A stretch of DNA of 36,127 bases from contig CAMBUI010000004.1 of assembly GCA_945870915.1 (NCBI GenBank), forward strand, positions 1 through 36,127. The letters run 5' to 3'. The stretch is from Candidatus Kuenenia stuttgartensis. GTDB lineage: Bacteria; Planctomycetota; Phycisphaerae; Phycisphaerales; SM1A02. Both the position numbers and the translations under genes were made by a program. The notes below the pieces were generated by a model. It did not search any database and was not told where the DNA came from. It was given only the letters and a program-made list of their open reading frames with translations. Of this stretch, positions 19,901 to 27,410 are shown piece by piece. The number at the start of each line of letters is the position of its first letter. Position 1 is the first letter of the stretch.

Positions 19901-20627
19901 GGGCAACATCGTCATGCCCGGCAAGGGCCCGGGCGGCAACATCATCAGCGAGGGCCTCGCCGAGTTCAGCGCGATGATGCTCGTCCACCACGAGCTCGGC
20001 GAGGAGCAGGCGAAGACGCTCCGCCGCCGCTGGGAGAAGGCCTACACCGAGGGCCGCCGCGCCGACAACGAGCGCTCGATCAACCGCACCGACGGGACGC
20101 GGCCGGGCGACACGGTCGTGACCTACAACCGCGCGGGGCTCGTGTTCTGGATGCTGCGCGACCTGATGGGCGAGGAGCAGATGCTCGCCGGCCTGAAGTC
20201 GTTCGTCGCGAAGTGGAAGAACGGCGTCGAGACCCCCGAAGGGCTCGATTTTCCGCTCATCGAGGACATGGTCGAGAGCCTGCGGCCGTTCGCGCCCGAC
20301 GAGGTGGCCTTCGGCCTCTTCGTCGACCAGTGGATCTACGGCACCACGCTGCCCGAGCTCGACATCGCCGATGCGGAGGCCGACGACGCCGATGGCGCGT
20401 TCACGACCACCGCGGAGCTTCGCAACACGGGCAAGGGCACGGTGGATGTGACCGTGCGCGCGCTGGGCGAGAACGCGACGCAGTTCGAGGACACGGTCGT
20501 GCGCGTGGCCGCGGGCGGCAGCGTGCCGGTCGTGATTCAGTCGGCGTTCAAGCCCGCGAAGCTGGTGGTCGACCCCGAGGTCAGGCTTCTGTTCGCGGGT
20601 CGGAAGCGCTGCGAGAAGTCGCTTTGA
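16971..20627 (+). CDS. ABC-2 type permease fused to an M1-family metallopeptidase domain
   Basis: GTGA overlap with the ATPase; two blocks of hydrophobic segments in the N-terminal half, then VAHESGHQWWGN, ISEGLAEF and YNRAGLVFWML. Confidence 0.9.
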   Translation: MIARFLAFPLLDLRTCWKRPLNIIMLAVFGLMSFGFVMGGVQVSTGSADTGGAKVSINSAFNLAFADVALFALILPFFIAVACGMPVLGDFDRRINRLVAATPISHVEYAFSRFLGAFGVLAAILALWLLLQVGFYELIPLDPAERVRGDFSAWNYLFPMLLFGLPLGLFVGGISMYLGVRTRQPVLVFALPVVIVVSGIFLVWTFNPEWMPMWVNRLLQCVDPTGFRWFARTFISEDRGVAFYNTAPLAPDALFAASRVALCAIGLGAVWATGRRLARTEHDDLRVGEVERLLAEAGRLHAASVLADHAAIAARGGPLASTTRAPGFVTATVDVLRYETRALLRSPGVWLFGPLILIQSWAATSFRQGPLDTELLMTTGAAAAGAFDTLTLLLCFLILFYTVESLVREERCGLSGIFRASPVPTAAVLAGKVLANAAMALFIIGCAALAIAMVLGKQMFDTGIAVELDVPVLFLILGVLLAPTLIVWGAFVSFLYAVLRNRFVVYGVALGALVGTGFATQFGYMNWATKWHMWSSIQWSELDRLAFMWPAIAVNRLLVLSLAAFFIVATLSLWPRRLPDLRAVADSMRPAAFLRASIVPVVAAIPVVALATYAGLSVRGGYEGAPEQEARKAYWKRNSKTWEDVPVPALDKVDGEVRLYPESRSLEVSATYVLRNPHLAPMAEVPITVGSHFTTSGWTVDGVATDPEKKDQPLPSIENRSGLHVITPARPLARNGTVTVTFTMKGEFPKGWSRSGGGTSEFILPSGVVLTSFSPSFLPVVGFAEGVGIDGENSRDAREYPVDHWKRRVDPAFGPAWATQVRLAVEGPEDWKLNVVGVEKESTVVDGRRRTVWETEHPVRFFNIVGGPLEEKTGEAATVYYSARTPHNVDTMVKALSAARRNYGAWFGPYPWENLRVTQFPGLAGYAQGFPGNISFSEGIGYMSRPVAKGADGYLEQEGALDVAFYIVAHESGHQWWGNIVMPGKGPGGNIISEGLAEFSAMMLVHHELGEEQAKTLRRRWEKAYTEGRRADNERSINRTDGTRPGDTVVTYNRAGLVFWMLRDLMGEEQMLAGLKSFVAKWKNGVETPEGLDFPLIEDMVESLRPFAPDEVAFGLFVDQWIYGTTLPELDIADAEADDADGAFTTTAELRNTGKGTVDVTVRALGENATQFEDTVVRVAAGGSVPVVIQSAFKPAKLVVDPEVRLLFAGRKRCEKSL

Positions 20628-21213
20628 GCGCGAGCAGTGCTTCCTCGCAGCCGCGCGGATCAGGGACGCCGTAGAACCCGTGCGCGACCGAGCGCGTGCG
20701 GCCCTTGGCGCCCCGCACCAGCGACGACGCGAAGATCAGGCTGCCCGTCCCGTCGGGGTGGAGCGTCTTGGAGATCCCGTCGAGATCCTGCGCGCTCCAC
20801 GACTGGACCTTGAAGGAGCGGCCGCACGCGACCTGCATCGCGCGCTGGTTGGTCACGCAGCACGCGGTGCGCCGCGCCTTGCGGCCGACCCAGAAGGGTG
20901 ACGAGATCATCGCCACTCCCACCAGCAGGAACGGCAGTCCGAACAGGGGGAACAGCATGAACACGCCGACGGCGACCTTCGAGCCGGCGTCGTCCGACGA
21001 CTGCATGCCGCCGAACCAGGCGCCGGCCGCCGCCATCGTCATCCAGAACGCCGCGAAGCCGCCGAAGAAGAGGCCGAACAGGGCGATTGGCCACATCTTG
21101 CGGCCCATGCGCGACGGCGACGGCATGCCCGCGTACCACAGTTCCTCGCCCTCGCGCAGTTCGTTGCGCACGGCGGCGTCGAGTTCAGGCGTGAGTCCGG
21201 CGAGCGTCGACAT
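20581..21213 (-). CDS. Hypothetical membrane protein, possibly PH-like
   Basis: Two hydrophobic segments (MWPIALFGLFFGGFAAFWMTMAAAGAW; VAVGVFMLFPLFGLPFLLVGVAMI) then VTNQRAM... soluble part; overlaps the M1 fusion 3' end by 47 bp. Confidence 0.65.
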   Translation of the reverse strand: MSTLAGLTPELDAAVRNELREGEELWYAGMPSPSRMGRKMWPIALFGLFFGGFAAFWMTMAAAGAWFGGMQSSDDAGSKVAVGVFMLFPLFGLPFLLVGVAMISSPFWVGRKARRTACCVTNQRAMQVACGRSFKVQSWSAQDLDGISKTLHPDGTGSLIFASSLVRGAKGRTRSVAHGFYGVPDPRGCEEALLALKATSRSASDPRTEA

Positions 21214-21219
21214 GGCGCG

Positions 21220-21456
21220 TCAGCCCTTCTTCACGAAGCAGGTCTTGAGCACCCACACCTGCTTGCCCTCGCGCACCTCGATCTCCTCGGCGCTCGAGGT
21301 CGTGCGGATGCCCTTGTAGGTGGTGCCGCGCTTGATCGTGGTCTTGGCGCCCTTCACATCGAGGTCCTTGATCACCACGACCGAATCGCCGTCCTTGAGG
21401 ACGTTGCCGTTCGAGTCCTTGGTGATGACCGTCCATTCGTCTTCGTCGAAGCTCAT
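21220..21456 (-). CDS. PhnA-like (YjdM C-terminal domain) protein
   Basis: TKDSNGNVLKDGDSVVVIKDLDVKGAKTTIKRGTTYKGIR...VLKTCFVKK; start set at MSFDEDEW. Confidence 0.82.
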   Translation of the reverse strand: MSFDEDEWTVITKDSNGNVLKDGDSVVVIKDLDVKGAKTTIKRGTTYKGIRTTSSAEEIEVREGKQVWVLKTCFVKKG

Positions 21457-21544
21457 GGGCGGAGTGTCGCTGTTTCGGGGCGTGCGCACAAGCGCGCGCA
21501 GGCCCGCGGCCGCATCCCGTGCCTGCTCCGCGCGCGGGCGCCCG

Positions 21545-22981
21545 TCAGGCGCGCATGATCGCCGTGTTGACCTTGCCCTTCACATCGGTGAGGCGGAAGT
21601 TGCGGCCGGCGTGCCGGTAGGTCAGGCGCTCGTGGTCGAGGCCGCCGAGGTGCAGCACCGTCGCGTGCCAGTCGTGGATGTCCATGACGCCGTCTACGGC
21701 CTCGGCGCCGATGTCGTCGGTCGAGCCGTGGGAGAGGCCGCCCTTGACGCCGCCGCCGGCCATCCACATGGTGAAGCCCTTGGCGTTGTGGTCGCGGCCG
21801 TCGCCGTTCTGCGCGTACGGCGTGCGGCCGAACTCGCCGCCCCAGAGGACCAGCGTGTCGTCGAGCATGCCGCGCTGCCTGAGGTCGGCGAGCAGCGCCG
21901 CGATCGGCTTGTCGATCTCGCCGCACTGCTTGGCCATCTCGTCGCGGAGGTTGCGGTGGGTGTCCCAGCCGCCGTGGCTGACCTCGATGAAGCGCACGCC
22001 CTTCTCGGCGAAGCGGCGCGCGAGCAGGCACTGGCGCGCGAAGTTGTCGGTGGGCTGCTCGCCCACGCCGTACATCTCGAGCGTCTCCTTCTTCTCGTCG
22101 GAGAAGTCGACCAGGTCCGGCACCTCGGCCTGCATGCGGAACGCGAGCTCGTAGCTCTCGATCACGCCCTCGAGCTGCGCGTCGTCCTTCTCGCGCTTGA
22201 GGCGTTCGCGGTTGAGGCGCTGCACCAGGTCGAGCTGCTCGCGCTGCATGGCGTTGCCGAGGCGCTCGTTGTCGATGTGCGGGATCGCGTCGCCGGAGCC
22301 GGCGTTGCGGCCGTTGCCCAGTCGCACCGGGGTCGCCTGGTACGCCGCGGGCAGGAACCCGCTGCCGTAGAGCTGCGAGCCGCCGTTGTCGCCGCGCGGA
22401 TTGATGGCGATGAAGCCAGGGAGGTTCTCGTTCTCGGTGCCGAGGCCGTACAGCGCCCACGCGCCCATCGAGGGACGCACGAATTGGAACGAGCCCGTGT
22501 GCAGCTGGATCGAGGCCTGCGCGTGCGCGGGGATCTCGGCCTTCATGCCGCGCAGCAGGCAGAGCTCGTCGGCCTGCTTCTGCAGGTTGGGGAAGAGGTC
22601 GCTGATCCACAGGCCCGACTTGCCGCTCTGGCGGAACTTCCACGGGCTGCCGAGGAGCTTCGAGTTGCCGCGGTAGACGGTGCCGTCGTTGAGCGTGAGC
22701 TCGGGCTTGTGGTCGAAGGTGTCGACATGGCTCGGGGCGCCCGCCATGCACAGGAAGATGATGCGCTTGGCGCGCGGCGCAAAGTGGGGTTTGCGCGGGG
22801 CGAGCGGGCTGCTGGAGGCGCCGTCGTCATCGCCCCGGCCGTCGCCGAGCAGCGTCGTGAAGCCGTTCGCGCGCGCGGCCATCGCGGCGAACGCGACCGA
22901 GCCGAAGCCGCACGCCGCGTAGCGCAGCATGTCGCGGCGGGAGTAGGCGAGGGGAAGACGGTTGCAGCAGAGGTCGCTCAT
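21545..22981 (-). CDS. DUF1501 domain-containing protein, Tat-type signal
   Basis: YSRRDMLRYAACGFG twin-arginine motif; RIIFLCMAGAPSHVDTFDHKPEL; LWGGEFGRTPYAQNGDGRDHNAKGFTMWMAGGGVKGG. Confidence 0.9.
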   Translation of the reverse strand: MSDLCCNRLPLAYSRRDMLRYAACGFGSVAFAAMAARANGFTTLLGDGRGDDDGASSSPLAPRKPHFAPRAKRIIFLCMAGAPSHVDTFDHKPELTLNDGTVYRGNSKLLGSPWKFRQSGKSGLWISDLFPNLQKQADELCLLRGMKAEIPAHAQASIQLHTGSFQFVRPSMGAWALYGLGTENENLPGFIAINPRGDNGGSQLYGSGFLPAAYQATPVRLGNGRNAGSGDAIPHIDNERLGNAMQREQLDLVQRLNRERLKREKDDAQLEGVIESYELAFRMQAEVPDLVDFSDEKKETLEMYGVGEQPTDNFARQCLLARRFAEKGVRFIEVSHGGWDTHRNLRDEMAKQCGEIDKPIAALLADLRQRGMLDDTLVLWGGEFGRTPYAQNGDGRDHNAKGFTMWMAGGGVKGGLSHGSTDDIGAEAVDGVMDIHDWHATVLHLGGLDHERLTYRHAGRNFRLTDVKGKVNTAIMRA

Positions 22982-23085
22982 GGGAGGCTCGCGGGTGCGT
23001 GGGCGTCGAGAGGGGGCGTAGGAAGGAGTGTCGTCGGGAGGAGGGCGTCGGGGTCGGCGCGGCGTTCGGCGGGCACCGGCACGCG

Positions 23086-25962
23086 TCAGTCGACGGTGCG
23101 GAACTCACCGGACAGGAACAGCGCCTGGCAGAGCGCGCTCCACGCGGTCTGTTCGGCGTCGGGGGCGCGGGACGCCGGCTTCTGCGGGTTGCGCATCGCC
23201 TCGAGGCGCTCGCGGGCGCGCTCGCGGATGCGAAGCGCCTCGGGCTCGCGGTTCTGTCCGTTCGCGGCGGCGGCGTCGCGCGCACGGGCCACCCGGCTCC
23301 GGCCGCTGGAGCCCGCGGCGGCGGTGCCATCCTTCGCGGTGGCGCGGCCGTCCTTCGCGGCGGCCTTGCGGAAGTCGTCGAGGAAGTCGCGGCACGCCGC
23401 GATCTCGCTGGGCGCGGGCGCGCGGCCGAAGGCGATGGCGAAGGCCGCGCGGATGCGCTCGACCTCGGCGTCGCCGGCGGCCATGACGCGGGTGGCGAAC
23501 ATGTCGGCGAGCCGCGTGATCTCGGCGCTGTTCATGAGGAACAGCGCCTGCGTGGGCACGTTGGTCGCGTCGCGGCGGCCGGTCACGAACGCGGGCTCGG
23601 CGAAGTCGAACACCTCGAGCGCCTCGGGCACGCGGTCGCGCACGATCGGGAGGTAGACGCTGCGGTGGTTGTCGCCGGTGCCGTCGGTCGATCCGAGGAG
23701 GCGCTCCACCGCGGGGCCGCGCGCGGCGCCCTCGACGAACGCGATCGGCGAGCCGAGCCGCGGCGCGCGCACGAGCGCACCCGATGCGGCGAGCATCGAG
23801 TCGCGGATCGCCTCGGCCTCGAGGCGCTTCTTGGGCATGCGCCAGAGGTAGGTGCCGTCCGGGTCGATCTCGGCGTCCTTCGCGTCGTACGCGCTCGACA
23901 TCGCGTAGGCGCGCGAGAGCACGATCTCGCGGATCAGGCGCTTGGTGCTCCATCCGTTGGCGACGAGGCGCGCGGCGAGGTGGTCGAGGAGCTCGGGATG
24001 GCTCGGCCGGAGGCCGCTCATGCCGAAGTTGTCCGGGGTCGGCACGAGGCCCTGGCCGAACAGGTGCAGCCAGACGCGGTTGACCCACACGCGCGAGGTG
24101 AGCGGGTTGTCGTCGCGGGCGATCCACTGCGCGAGCTCGAGGCGGCCGCTGCCCTTGGCGATGCGCGGGTCGTCGCCGGTCGAGAGCAACTCGACGAATC
24201 CGCGGCGGACGACCTCGCCCGGCTTGTCGAGCTCGCCGCGGTCGAGGATGCGGGCGTTGAGCGCGCGGTCGCGGTCGGCCGCACCCATGGCCCGGAGGTT
24301 CGCTCCGGTGGGCTCGCCCTCGGGACCGAAGCGCTCGGTGATGCTCTCGAGGTTGCGGGTCGCGCCCTGGGTGGCGCGGGCGCGCACGATCTGCTGCTGG
24401 ATGTTGGCGGGAAGATCCTCGCCCTTCAGACGCGCGGCGCGGGCCTGCGCGAGGATCTCCTCGCTGCGCTTGGCCTCCTCGGCGGTGCGCAGCTGCGCGG
24501 CGGCGAGCAGGCCGCGCTGGTCGCGGCGCATGGCGGGGCCGAGCGGGAGCCCCGATTCGGCGGGCAGCTCGAGCAGGCCGGCGGGATGGTTGTTCTGCTG
24601 CGCCTCGAAGGTTCCGTACCGCGTGTCGGTCGAGAGGAAGATCCCGGCGACCGCGTAGTAGTCCTTCTGCGTGATCGGATCGAACTTGTGGTCGTGGCAG
24701 CGGGCGCACGCGACGGTGAGGCCGAGCATGCCCTGGGTGGCCGCGTCGAGCTGCTCGTCGGCGAGGTCCATCTGGAACTGCGGCTTGCCGCGCGCGTTGT
24801 GGCTCTTGGTGCCGACGGCGAGGTAGCCGGTGGCGACGAGGTTCTCGGCGCGGTCGGCGTCGCTCGCCGCGGGCATCAGGTCGCCGGCGAGCTGCTCGGT
24901 GAGGAACAGGTCGTAGGGCTTGTCCTCGTTGAAGGCGTCGATCACGTAGTCGCGGTAGCGCCAGGCGTGCGGGTAGAAGACGTTCGCCTCCTTGCCGCTC
25001 GACTCGGCGTAGCGCGCGACATCGAGCCAGTGGCGGCCCCAGCGTTCGCCGAACGCGGGGCTGGCGAGCATGCGGTCGACGGCCTTCGCGAAGGCGTCGG
25101 GCGCAGTGTCGGCCTCGAACGCCGCGAGCTCGGCCTCGGAGGGCGGGAGGCCGGTGAGGTCGAGGCTCGCGCGGCGGAGGAGCGTGCGGCGGTCGGTGGG
25201 CGCCGCGGGGGTGAGCCCGCGCTCGTCCATCTCGGCGAACACGAACGCGTCGATCGCGGTGCGCGACCACTCGGGGTCGGTCACGGCCGGGGGCGCCGCA
25301 TCGACGACAGGGCGGTACGCCCAGTGGTTGGTGCGGCCCTCCGCGATGTCGTCCTTCGTCCAACGGTGGGCGGTGCCGGGCGACGCCTCGCCGGGCTTGC
25401 CAGCGGCCTTCGCGGGCTTCTCGTCGCGCGGATCGGGCGCGCCCATCGCGACCCACTTCTCGAGGGTGCGGATCTCCTCGTCGGAGATGCGTCCGTCGGG
25501 CGGCATCTGGAAGTCGACATCGTGGTAGCGCACGGCGCGCACGAGCAGGCTCGAGTCGAGATCGCCGGGGACCACCGCGGGTCCGCTCCGTCCGCCGCGC
25601 CGCGTGGCGTCGCGGGTGTCGAGCCGGAGCCCGGCCTTCGCGAGGTTCGCCGTCCTGGAGTGGCAGCCGTAGCAGTGGGTGATGAGGAGCGGGCGGACCT
25701 CGGCCTCGAAGAACTTCACCTCGTCGGCGGTCGGCGCGCGCTCGTCGAAGGAGACGGGGATCTCCCCGGTGTCGACCTTCTCCATCGGCGCGCCGTACTG
25801 CGCGTCGATGGGCTTCGCCGGGTCGTCGGCCATCATCTGCGCGGAGGCAATCGGACACAGCCCGAGTGCGACCAACACGGCGGCGACCGACACGGGGGCG
25901 ACGGCCGCAGGCAGCCCCGCGATGGCGCGCGACGACAGGATGGAGTGGTGGTCGGTCGGCAT
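23086..25962 (-). CDS. PSCyt1/DUF1549/DUF1553 planctomycete cytochrome-type protein
   Basis: Signal peptide; heme-type CYGCHS; RWGRHWLDVARYAESSGKE; QLAGDL; RVWVNRVWLHLFGQGLVPTPDNFG. Confidence 0.92.
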   Translation of the reverse strand: MPTDHHSILSSRAIAGLPAAVAPVSVAAVLVALGLCPIASAQMMADDPAKPIDAQYGAPMEKVDTGEIPVSFDERAPTADEVKFFEAEVRPLLITHCYGCHSRTANLAKAGLRLDTRDATRRGGRSGPAVVPGDLDSSLLVRAVRYHDVDFQMPPDGRISDEEIRTLEKWVAMGAPDPRDEKPAKAAGKPGEASPGTAHRWTKDDIAEGRTNHWAYRPVVDAAPPAVTDPEWSRTAIDAFVFAEMDERGLTPAAPTDRRTLLRRASLDLTGLPPSEAELAAFEADTAPDAFAKAVDRMLASPAFGERWGRHWLDVARYAESSGKEANVFYPHAWRYRDYVIDAFNEDKPYDLFLTEQLAGDLMPAASDADRAENLVATGYLAVGTKSHNARGKPQFQMDLADEQLDAATQGMLGLTVACARCHDHKFDPITQKDYYAVAGIFLSTDTRYGTFEAQQNNHPAGLLELPAESGLPLGPAMRRDQRGLLAAAQLRTAEEAKRSEEILAQARAARLKGEDLPANIQQQIVRARATQGATRNLESITERFGPEGEPTGANLRAMGAADRDRALNARILDRGELDKPGEVVRRGFVELLSTGDDPRIAKGSGRLELAQWIARDDNPLTSRVWVNRVWLHLFGQGLVPTPDNFGMSGLRPSHPELLDHLAARLVANGWSTKRLIREIVLSRAYAMSSAYDAKDAEIDPDGTYLWRMPKKRLEAEAIRDSMLAASGALVRAPRLGSPIAFVEGAARGPAVERLLGSTDGTGDNHRSVYLPIVRDRVPEALEVFDFAEPAFVTGRRDATNVPTQALFLMNSAEITRLADMFATRVMAAGDAEVERIRAAFAIAFGRAPAPSEIAACRDFLDDFRKAAAKDGRATAKDGTAAAGSSGRSRVARARDAAAANGQNREPEALRIRERARERLEAMRNPQKPASRAPDAEQTAWSALCQALFLSGEFRTVD

Positions 25963-25980
25963 GGCGGGATGAACGGGATT

Positions 25981-26002
25981 CGATCGGCTCTATTGCCGAT
26001 CG
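25981..26002. promoter_or_regulatory. 8-bp inverted repeat in the leader of the PSCyt1 gene
   Basis: CGATCGGC-tctatt-GCCGATCG, 18-40 nt upstream of the minus-strand start codon. Confidence 0.45.
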
Positions 26003-26120
26003 GCGCGCCAAATCTAGGTCTTTCGAAGGGATGCGGGGTGGGGTCTGTGCAGGCCAGTGCAGGAAAACGCGGATTCGCGGCTTGCGCGGAGGGGTATTTG
26101 GCGGATGCTTCGGGACCGGC

Positions 26121-26250
26121 CGCTCCTGGCCGACACTGGCCGCCCCTGGCCGACACCGGCCGCTCCTGGCCGACACCGGCCGCTCCTGGCCGCTCCTGGC
26201 CGACACCGGCCGCTCCTGGCCGACACTGGCCGACACTGGCCGGCACCTCC
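26121..26250. repeat. 10-bp tandem array, 12 copies plus one degenerate, two unit types
   Basis: CGCTCCTGGC (A) and CGACA[CY]YGGC (B) in exact 10-bp register: A B A' B A B A A B A B B. Confidence 0.95.
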
Positions 26251-26267
26251 CTCCGCGATCGACCTCC

Positions 26268-27389
26268 ATGCACACGCACCCCGCCTTCGCCTCCGCCGCG
26301 CCCTGCGCGATCCGCCGTTCCTCGCTGCGGTCCATCCTCGGTCCCGGCCTCCGGGCCTCCGTCGTCGTCGCGGTCGTCGCGGCCGGTGCGGGGCGCTGCC
26401 TGGCCCAGGGCGCCGACGCGTGCGCAGACGCGCAGCCGGTCAAGGGCTACGGGGCGGTGGCGTACACCACGGTCGGCGCGACCACCGACGGCGCCGCCGA
26501 TGTCCTGTGCAACTTCTTCAACGAGCAGAACATCTACAACGACGTCTGGTTCCGCTTCACCGCGCCCGAGACCACGGTCGTCGACATCGGCAACTGCGGC
26601 GCAGCGACGCTCGACACCAAGATCGCCGTCTACGGCGGGGCCGACTGCGCCTCGCCGGTGATCGCCTGCGCCGACGACAGCTGCGGCACGCAGACCAAGC
26701 TCTCGGTGGCGGTGACGGCGGGGCAGACCTACCTCGTCCGCGTGGGCGCCTACGCGGCGACCGGCTTCGGGGCGGGCACGCTCAGCATCACGCCGTTCAC
26801 GCCGCTGGCCGACGTCACCGACCCGGCGACCGGCATCCGCTACCTCGCGATCGCCGCGACCACCTGGAGCGGCGCGGAGTCGTTCGCGGTGCAGCTCGGC
26901 GGACACCTGGTCTCGATCAACAGCCAGGCCGAGCAGGACTTCGTCTGGTCGACCTTCGGGCAGCTCGGCGGCATCGATCGCCGCGTGTGGATCGGCTTCA
27001 CCGACAACGGCACCGAGGGCGCGTTCGGCTGGAGCGACGGCTCGCCGGCGAAGTTCACCAACTGGAATCCCGGCGAGCCCAACAACTCGGGCGGCGTCGA
27101 GCACTACGCCGAGCTCCTCGGCTCCAACGGCCGCTGGAACGACCTCAACGACGCGGGTGCGGGCTACACCCACATCGCCGTGGTGGAACTGGCCGCGGGT
27201 GGCGGCGGCGGCGGTGGTGGCGGCGACCCATGCCCGGCCGACCTCGACAACGACGGCTTCGTCGACGCGGCCGACATCGCGATCCTGCTGAGCTCGTGGG
27301 GCAAGGCCGGCGGCGACATCACCGGCGACCAGACCACGAACGCCCAGGACATCGCGGCGCTGCTGAGCTCGTGGGGCGCGTGCCCGTAA
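26268..27389 (+). CDS. Secreted protein with C-type lectin domain and dockerin-like C-terminal tail
   Basis: YLAIAATTWSGAESFAVQLGGHLVSINSQAEQDFVW...WNPGEPNNSGGVEHYAEL...GRWNDL; poly-Gly linker; DLDNDGFVDAADIAILLSSWG...AQDIAALLSSWGACP. Confidence 0.88.
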   Translation: MHTHPAFASAAPCAIRRSSLRSILGPGLRASVVVAVVAAGAGRCLAQGADACADAQPVKGYGAVAYTTVGATTDGAADVLCNFFNEQNIYNDVWFRFTAPETTVVDIGNCGAATLDTKIAVYGGADCASPVIACADDSCGTQTKLSVAVTAGQTYLVRVGAYAATGFGAGTLSITPFTPLADVTDPATGIRYLAIAATTWSGAESFAVQLGGHLVSINSQAEQDFVWSTFGQLGGIDRRVWIGFTDNGTEGAFGWSDGSPAKFTNWNPGEPNNSGGVEHYAELLGSNGRWNDLNDAGAGYTHIAVVELAAGGGGGGGGGDPCPADLDNDGFVDAADIAILLSSWGKAGGDITGDQTTNAQDIAALLSSWGACP

Positions 27390-27410
27390 GTCCCGCGGGG
27401 GATCGGCCGC

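Noticed and set aside
16539-19991. 1150-aa minus-strand ORF
   Set aside because: Antisense to the ABC ATPase and permease-M1 genes; composition is the usual His/Arg/Glu-rich product of reading high-GC coding DNA backwards.
20581-20627. 47-bp convergent overlap between the M1 fusion and the hypothetical membrane gene as a regulatory antisense element
   Set aside because: Short tail-to-tail overlaps are common in compact genomes; no added signal seen.
26121-26250. CRISPR array
   Set aside because: Units of 10 bp with no spacers; no cas genes in the window. Same reasoning applies to the other tandem arrays.
22999-26661. 1220-aa plus-strand ORF and the 1112-aa minus-strand ORF at 23105-26443
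   Set aside because: Alternate frames of the DUF1501/PSCyt1 coding region; no recognisable domain, low-complexity Arg/Gly/Ala content.
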